Positions 59,572 to 64,000 of a DNA stretch of 64,000 bases are shown one piece after another (within the stretch, counting starts at the first letter, position 1; every line of letters starts with the position of its first letter). The stretch is from an uncultured Bacteroidales bacterium (GTDB lineage: Bacteria > Bacteroidota > Bacteroidia > Bacteroidales > Paludibacteraceae), in contig CAKUUM010000004.1 in assembly GCA_934692905.1 (NCBI GenBank), forward strand, positions 5,634 to 69,633, in the 5' to 3' direction. Under the pieces are notes generated by a model, which was given only the letters and a program-made list of their open reading frames with translations, searched no databases and was not told the origin of the DNA. A program made the translations under genes and the position numbers.

Positions 59572-61623
59572 TTATTTTGTCATTTTCTCTGTATTGTCCT
59601 GATTATCAGGTGCCGGTTCTGCAGTCTTGTCTTCCTCTTTCGGGGCAGCCTCTTCGGCTTTCTTTTCCGCCTCCTGCATAGCCTCGTTGGCTTCGATTAT
59701 CTCGTCCTCGCGGCTTTTCCACGGGCGCGGACCGAGAATAGCAGCCACATCCTCCGAGGTGATGACCTCGTGCTCTATCAGCAGTTGCGCGATGCGGTTG
59801 TGCCCCTCGGCATGCTCTTGCAGAATCTGCTTGGCACGCTCCATCTGCGCGGCAATGATTGCCGATGTCTCCTCGTCAATCAGTTCAGCCGTCTTCTCCG
59901 AATAGGGCTTGGTGAAACCGTAGTCGTAACGCCCCGTGGAGTCATAGAAACTGACATTCTTCAGTTTGTCGGACATACCGTAGTATGCCACCATGGCATA
60001 CGCCTGCTTGGTGGCACGCTCGAGGTCGTTGAGTGCCCCCGTCGAAGTCTGGTGCAGGAACACCTCCTCGGCAGCACGTCCGCCCAGCAGCGAGCAGAGG
60101 TCGTCGAGGATATGCTCGCGGTTGGTCAGTTGCCGTTCCTCGGGCAGGTACCATGCCGCCCCGAGTGCCACACCGCGTGGCACGATGGTTACTTTCACCA
60201 ACGGGTTGCCGTACCGCAGCAGCCACGATATAGTGGCATGCCCCGCCTCGTGGTAGGCCACCGAGCGTTTCTCCTCATCGGTCATTATCTTGTTCTTGCG
60301 CTCCAAACCGCCTATGATGCGGTCCACAGCGTCCATGAAGTCCTGTTTTCCCACTTTCTTGTGGCTGTTGCGCGCGGCAATCAGTGCCGACTCGTTGCAC
60401 ACGTTGGCGATGTCCGCACCCGAAAAACCGGGGGTCTGCTTGGCAAGGAAGTTAACATCCACCGTGTCGTCCAACTTCAGTGGCTTCAGGTGTACATTGA
60501 ATATCTCCTTGCGCTCCTGCAAATCAGGCAGTTCCACGTGTATCTGCCTGTCGAAACGCCCTGCACGCAGCAGTGCGGGGTCCAATACATCGGCACGGTT
60601 GGTGGCTGCCAGTATGATGACACCCGAGTTCGTGCCGAAACCGTCCATCTCCGTAAGCAACTGGTTCAGCGTCGATTCCCGCTCGTCGTTGCCTCCGCTG
60701 GCAAACGAGTTGCGCCCGCGGGTACGCCCCACAGCGTCTATCTCGTCGATGAAGATGATAGCCGGTGCTTTCTCTTTTGCCTGACGGAACAGGTCGCGCA
60801 CACGGCTGGCGCCTACGCCCACGAACATCTCCACGAAGTCGCTGCCCGACATCGAGAAGAACGGCACATTCGCCTCGCCCGCTACCGCCTTGGCAAGCAG
60901 CGTCTTACCCGTCCCAGGAGGGCCTACCAGCAGCACACCCTTGGGTATCTTGCCGCCGAGGTCGGTGTATTTCTTCGGGTCTTTGAGGAAGGAGACTACC
61001 TCCTCCACCTCTTGTTTCGCGCCCGCGAGACCTGCCACGTCCTTGAATGTCACTTTGTCTTTCTTGTCTTTGTCAATCACCTGTGCCTTGGCTTTGCCCA
61101 CACCGAAGATGTTGGCAGCACCGCCGGCACCGCCTCCGATACCGCGGCTCATCCACACGAAGAACATCACTATCAGCAGCAGCGGCAACACGTTCACCAG
61201 TATCAGATACCAGTAATCGTGTGATTTCGTGTAACTTACATCTATCGCCGCCTTACCCTGTGCCTGACGGTTGTCGTTCACCTGGTCCATGAATTTGCTG
61301 AACTCCTCCACCGACGGGATAAGGGCTGTCAGTTCCCCGCGCACGTCCTCGCCCTCCTCGCGGTTGCCGAACACGAGGGCGTAACTCTCCGGACGTATCT
61401 TCGCCTTGGCGGTATTGTCGTCACTCACCACGAGCGATGCCACCGCATCGTTCTCGATGTATGCCTTGAACTTGGTGTAACTCAGGTCTTTCTGCACGCC
61501 GCGCCCGCCAAACGGGTAGAACAGCAGCACAAGCAGCGTCAGCATCACCACATAGTATAGCCACGACAGGCGTGACCGTTTGGGCTTCTGCGGCTGCTGG
61601 GGGTTGTTGGGTTGATTTGCCAT
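59572..61623 (-). CDS. ftsH: ATP-dependent membrane zinc metalloprotease FtsH
   Basis: I start at the ATG at 61623 (MANQPNNPQQPQ), since the 24 codons before it lack conservation signs. Membrane helices lie at about 23-37 and 140-157 with a periplasmic loop between. AAA module: Walker A GPPGTGKT (234-241), Walker B IIFIDEIDAVG (289-299) and SRH region DPALLRAGRFDR (348-359). Zinc site HEAGH (458-462). The C-terminal 45 residues are Glu/Ala/Lys-rich. Length 683. It follows rsfS after 32 nt on the same strand. Confidence 0.97.
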   Translation of the reverse strand: MANQPNNPQQPQKPKRSRLSWLYYVVMLTLLVLLFYPFGGRGVQKDLSYTKFKAYIENDAVASLVVSDDNTAKAKIRPESYALVFGNREEGEDVRGELTALIPSVEEFSKFMDQVNDNRQAQGKAAIDVSYTKSHDYWYLILVNVLPLLLIVMFFVWMSRGIGGGAGGAANIFGVGKAKAQVIDKDKKDKVTFKDVAGLAGAKQEVEEVVSFLKDPKKYTDLGGKIPKGVLLVGPPGTGKTLLAKAVAGEANVPFFSMSGSDFVEMFVGVGASRVRDLFRQAKEKAPAIIFIDEIDAVGRTRGRNSFASGGNDERESTLNQLLTEMDGFGTNSGVIILAATNRADVLDPALLRAGRFDRQIHVELPDLQERKEIFNVHLKPLKLDDTVDVNFLAKQTPGFSGADIANVCNESALIAARNSHKKVGKQDFMDAVDRIIGGLERKNKIMTDEEKRSVAYHEAGHATISWLLRYGNPLVKVTIVPRGVALGAAWYLPEERQLTNREHILDDLCSLLGGRAAEEVFLHQTSTGALNDLERATKQAYAMVAYYGMSDKLKNVSFYDSTGRYDYGFTKPYSEKTAELIDEETSAIIAAQMERAKQILQEHAEGHNRIAQLLIEHEVITSEDVAAILGPRPWKSREDEIIEANEAMQEAEKKAEEAAPKEEDKTAEPAPDNQDNTEKMTK

Positions 61624-61655
61624 CTCTTTTTGTTTTCTATAGTTAATGTCAGGAA

Positions 61656-62030
61656 TTACTCTTCGGGTATTTCTGTCACTTTGCCGTCCGCCCACAGGTG
61701 CTCGATGTCATAGTAGGCACGGGGCTCGCGCTGCATGATATGGACAAATATCGTGCCATAGTCCATGGCAATCCACTCGGCGTTGTCACGCCCGTCGGTT
61801 GCCAGCGGGTGCACATGGGTGGTGGTGCGCACATGGTCGTCCACCTCGTCGGCAATCGCCACCACTTGGGTGTTCGAGTTGCCCTCCGCAATCACGAAAT
61901 AGTCCACAGGCGCGTCTTTCAGGCGGCGCAAATCCACAATCACGATGTGGTGTCCCTTACGGTTTTGGATACCCTCTACAATGGTATCTAACAGTTTTTT
62001 GGTCGAAACTTCTTTCATCTTATTGGTCAT
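61656..62030 (-). CDS. rsfS: Ribosomal silencing factor RsfS
   Basis: The 124-residue protein has the RsfS pattern KGHHIVIVDLRRLKDAPVDY, FVIAEGNSNTQVVAIADEV and NAEWIAMDYGTIFVHIMQRE. It binds L14 and blocks subunit joining in starved cells. The start at MTNKMKEV is preferred; MKEV is 4 codons later. The rsfS-ftsH order is common in Bacteroidota. Confidence 0.95.
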   Translation of the reverse strand: MTNKMKEVSTKKLLDTIVEGIQNRKGHHIVIVDLRRLKDAPVDYFVIAEGNSNTQVVAIADEVDDHVRTTTHVHPLATDGRDNAEWIAMDYGTIFVHIMQREPRAYYDIEHLWADGKVTEIPEE

Positions 62031-62104
62031 CGGCTGTTGTCAGCCGTTTGTTCTTGGTCGTATATCAGTTGTATCCGTAATCTGCCAATATGGCAAACTC
62101 GCGG

Positions 62105-62136
62105 CAAAGTTAATAAAATTCTCCAACTTATGCAAA
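62105..62136 (-). promoter_or_regulatory. Promoter of rsfS-ftsH
   Basis: On the minus strand, TTTG, 20 nt, TAACTTTG, about 75 nt before the rsfS ATG. The rest of the gap 62137-62349 shows nothing recognisable. Confidence 0.75.
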
Positions 62137-62349
62137 TCCACCTTTCAAAACCTGGAGGTCCTGCAGTGTTAACTCTCACTAGTGCTTTATATATAATAAG
62201 GCGTACTATTAAGATTTTGCATCACAAATGTGTTACTCGAGGCACGGGTGCCCTTGAGGGGGCATAAGTTCGCGGGCAGTTTGGCACAAACTGAATGATT
62301 ATAGAGACGGCGCGTCCCGCGTCAGCAATCCATACAATCCCTGCAAAAA

Positions 62350-63723
62350 TCAGCGTTGCACTTCTGCTTTCCGAGCCGCATTCAGCAGACTGTCAGCACG
62401 TTGTGCATTCATTTTCCGGTCATTTTCCAAGCGCAGGATGGCAGGTGTCATCTCTTTGCGTTGCTCAGGCGTGCCCGTGCTGTACTGATGGCGCAAGTCT
62501 TGTAGTTTTGTATTCTCGGCTTCCATGTGCGCCCGAAGGGTCTGCCACTCGCCGTAAGCCGCACGCGCCTCTTCGGTCTGAAAATCGTCCATAGACGTGT
62601 AAACAGTCGAATCATTCAGCACAAAATGTATCTGCGCCTCCTGTTTCCCGCTGTCAGCAGGACGGGCGGCAACGGACGTATCTTTCTCATTATGAGCCAC
62701 ATTCTCCGCCCGTAGCCAATAGCGCAGTTGGGCGTATGCCGCCAATGAATCCTGCGAAATGTTTCGCCAGTACGACTTCTGCTCAACAGGGACAAACGAA
62801 TACACGTGCACATACCCGGGGCGCGCAAATCTATCCGTCGCCAGGTAGCCGGTATGGCGTGCCTCATCCACAACCAAAAGATACTCGTTTGCCTCAGAAT
62901 TATAGGGATAGCCCATATTCTCAGGGTGTGTATAGGTGTCGGTTGCCGTGTTGTAGCGGCTGATGTAGAGGTCATATCCGCCCAGTCCGTTGGTGTCATT
63001 GGACGCGAAATAAAGGGTCACACCGTCACTCAGCACATAGGGTGAAATCTGTTTCCCTGACATATTGACTATATCGGGTAACGTGTCGGGATTGGACCAT
63101 TGGTCCAACAGGCGGTGTGCAGACACGAGTACGCGGGCAGAGTCTCGATTGGCCGACCGGAAACGCCTGTCTCCGCGCTGGTTCATATACGCCACACTCC
63201 CCTCGTGGTCGTAGGTGAGTGTCCCTGCCTCGGCGGACAGGACACAGACATACGCCATACTGTCAATCGGCACTTGTATGGAATCTATTATCTCTATTTT
63301 CTCCACGCGTTTGAGGTAGCGTTGGCGTTTTTCGGCATTCCGTATCTGCTGTTGCACATACGGGACGCGCTCATTGGGCGATGAAAGTGCCTGCAAATAA
63401 GCACTATACGCATCTGTCGCTTCCTCAAAACGCCATAGATGCATATATATGTCGCCCAGATAGAAGTACTTCAGCGGATACTTGTCGCCCGCGCGGTTAA
63501 AATAGATGACGGCGGTCGGATAGTCCCCCAACTGTTGTGCACAACGGGCATAGCGGTACAAGTACAGCGGCGAACGCGGATTGCCCTGCAGAAGGCTCTT
63601 GTACGCCTTTTGCGCTCCGGCATAATCCCCCTCTTCAAACAGACGGTTTGCCGTGGCAGCATTCTGTGCACTTGCCGTCATGGCGCCGATGAGAAACCAT
63701 ATTATCAGTCGCAACTTTCGCAT
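62350..63723 (-). CDS. Secreted TPR and PD40 (WD40-like) repeat protein
   Basis: From the ATG at 63723 (MRKLRLIIWFLIGAMTASAQ, signal peptide) two or three TPR units follow (ATANRLFEEGDYAGAQKAYK; YARCAQQLGDYPTAVIYFNR; YLGDIYMHLWRFEEATDAYS). A PD40-type propeller part contains ISPYVLSDGVTLYFASND, TNGLGGYDLYIS and GYPYNSEANEYLLVVDE. The last 130 residues are charged and helical. It resembles the N-terminal two-thirds of OmpA-type T9SS proteins such as PorE, but has no OmpA domain. A periplasmic or outer-membrane scaffold is likely. Confidence 0.82.
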   Translation of the reverse strand: MRKLRLIIWFLIGAMTASAQNAATANRLFEEGDYAGAQKAYKSLLQGNPRSPLYLYRYARCAQQLGDYPTAVIYFNRAGDKYPLKYFYLGDIYMHLWRFEEATDAYSAYLQALSSPNERVPYVQQQIRNAEKRQRYLKRVEKIEIIDSIQVPIDSMAYVCVLSAEAGTLTYDHEGSVAYMNQRGDRRFRSANRDSARVLVSAHRLLDQWSNPDTLPDIVNMSGKQISPYVLSDGVTLYFASNDTNGLGGYDLYISRYNTATDTYTHPENMGYPYNSEANEYLLVVDEARHTGYLATDRFARPGYVHVYSFVPVEQKSYWRNISQDSLAAYAQLRYWLRAENVAHNEKDTSVAARPADSGKQEAQIHFVLNDSTVYTSMDDFQTEEARAAYGEWQTLRAHMEAENTKLQDLRHQYSTGTPEQRKEMTPAILRLENDRKMNAQRADSLLNAARKAEVQR

Positions 63724-63731
63724 AGCGGCTG

Positions 63732-63762
63732 CAAAATTACACATAATAATTCAAACTTCCAA
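63732..63762 (-). promoter_or_regulatory. Promoter of the TPR-PD40 gene
   Basis: On the minus strand, TTG, 20 nt, TAATTTTG, ending 9 nt before the ATG at 63723, so the leader is very short. Confidence 0.7.
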
Positions 63763-63939
63763 TTCTATTTAGTATGTTATTCCGCCGACCTTGTAGGGAC
63801 CTTGCCGATACCATGCGCCGGTGACGCGGTTATTACTATATGTATCTGCCATTTTGTCAGCCAATACGTCTTTGGTACAACCTTTGTCCATTCCATTGCA
63901 GACCGCACAAAGCGGATAACAACGAAAGGAGATTTAACT

Positions 63940-64000
63940 ATGAATACCAACAACAACTACAACAACCAACAACAGCAGAACGAGAACCTGAAGAAGTTCG
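63940..64000 (+). CDS. Start of an Asn/Gln-rich ORF (runs off the window)
   Basis: Only about 20 codons are visible (MNTNNNYNNQQQQNENLKKF). AAAGGAG lies 8 nt before the ATG, an unusually strong Shine-Dalgarno for Bacteroidota, where such sites are mostly absent. The upstream 180 nt hold no gene and no exact promoter match. The function cannot be told. Confidence 0.55.
   Translation, partial: MNTNNNYNNQQQQNENLKKF

Noticed and set aside
59407..61224. A 605-codon plus-strand ORF opposite ftsH
   Set aside because: Antisense to ftsH, His/Arg/Gln-rich low-complexity translation, no recognisable domain.
62350..63723. PorE-type T9SS component
   Set aside because: TPR and PD40 parts fit, but the C-terminal OmpA-like peptidoglycan-binding domain is missing.

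Overview
The window comes from a member of the Bacteroidota, most likely order Bacteroidales. The signs are a SusC/SusD pair, at least 15 promoters of the Bacteroidota type (TTTG or TTG, 20 nt, TAnnTTTG), BACON and T9SS-type C-terminal sorting tails, and Bacteroidales-style Pta/AckA, OmpA-LysM and UbiA-Maf neighbourhoods. Nothing points to a plasmid or phage. Identifications rest on reading motifs by eye; no database search was run.

Region 1 (1-8.3 kb, minus strand) is a seven-gene phosphosignalling operon. In order of transcription it has a zinc-ribbon FHA protein, a Ser/Thr kinase with C-terminal FHA, an FHA membrane protein, an FHA-TM-coiled coil-trypsin-like protease, a membrane PP2C phosphatase, a membrane Ser/Thr kinase with HQD in place of HRD, and a secreted two-BACON protein that runs off the window. 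Three of the proteins put a cytoplasmic phospho-signalling domain and an extracytoplasmic domain on one chain. It looks like a trans-envelope system in which phosphorylation inside could control a protease outside.

Region 2 (8.3-11.9 kb) is an accessory zone ending at a CAT-anticodon tRNA. It has two orphan minimal nucleotidyltransferases, a 54-codon ORF coupled to a TacT-like GNAT, two convergent promoters with no gene, and a truncated DUF4143 gene with 33-bp in-frame repeats.

Region 3 (11.9-26.7 kb) is mainly housekeeping: OmpA-LysM, pta-ackA, a GH13 amylase-like enzyme, UbiA prenyltransferase-Maf, an LD-carboxypeptidase, divergent secreted proteins, a lipoprotein, a PepSY-type membrane protein, PhoH and an HsdR-N-like protein.

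Region 4 (26.9-31.6 kb, minus strand) holds a decayed YoeB-type toxin-antitoxin pair, an intact YafQ-type pair, and what I read as an orphan diversity-generating retroelement (DGR) cassette. The cassette has a MutS-I-like accessory protein, an Avd four-helix-bundle protein, a small T9SS-tail protein and a secreted target whose last ~55 codons look like a DGR variable region followed by a hairpin. No reverse transcriptase or template repeat is visible in the window. The cassette promoter is followed by a (CA)12 microsatellite.

Region 5 (31.9-52.6 kb) is a surface glycan locus that fits peptidoglycan/muropeptide use: a GDSL-esterase fusion, NamZ-type exo-muramidase (DUF1343), DUF4623-like lipoprotein, SusD, SusC, a 1267-aa amidase, a GHL10 hydrolase, a propeller protein and a divergent GH20 hexosaminidase. 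Region 6 (52.6-64 kb) is housekeeping: aminotransferase, RibD, PrmC, RecX, M16 peptidase, FtsH, RsfS, a TPR-PD40 protein and the start of an Asn/Gln-rich ORF.

Several dispersed repeat families link the regions: a leader element next to start codons, a GC-rich palindrome that has entered the PP2C gene, an inverted pair of 12-bp-repeat elements at 48.4 and 56.3 kb, and TATCCCTTGC and CCGTTAAT spacer repeats.
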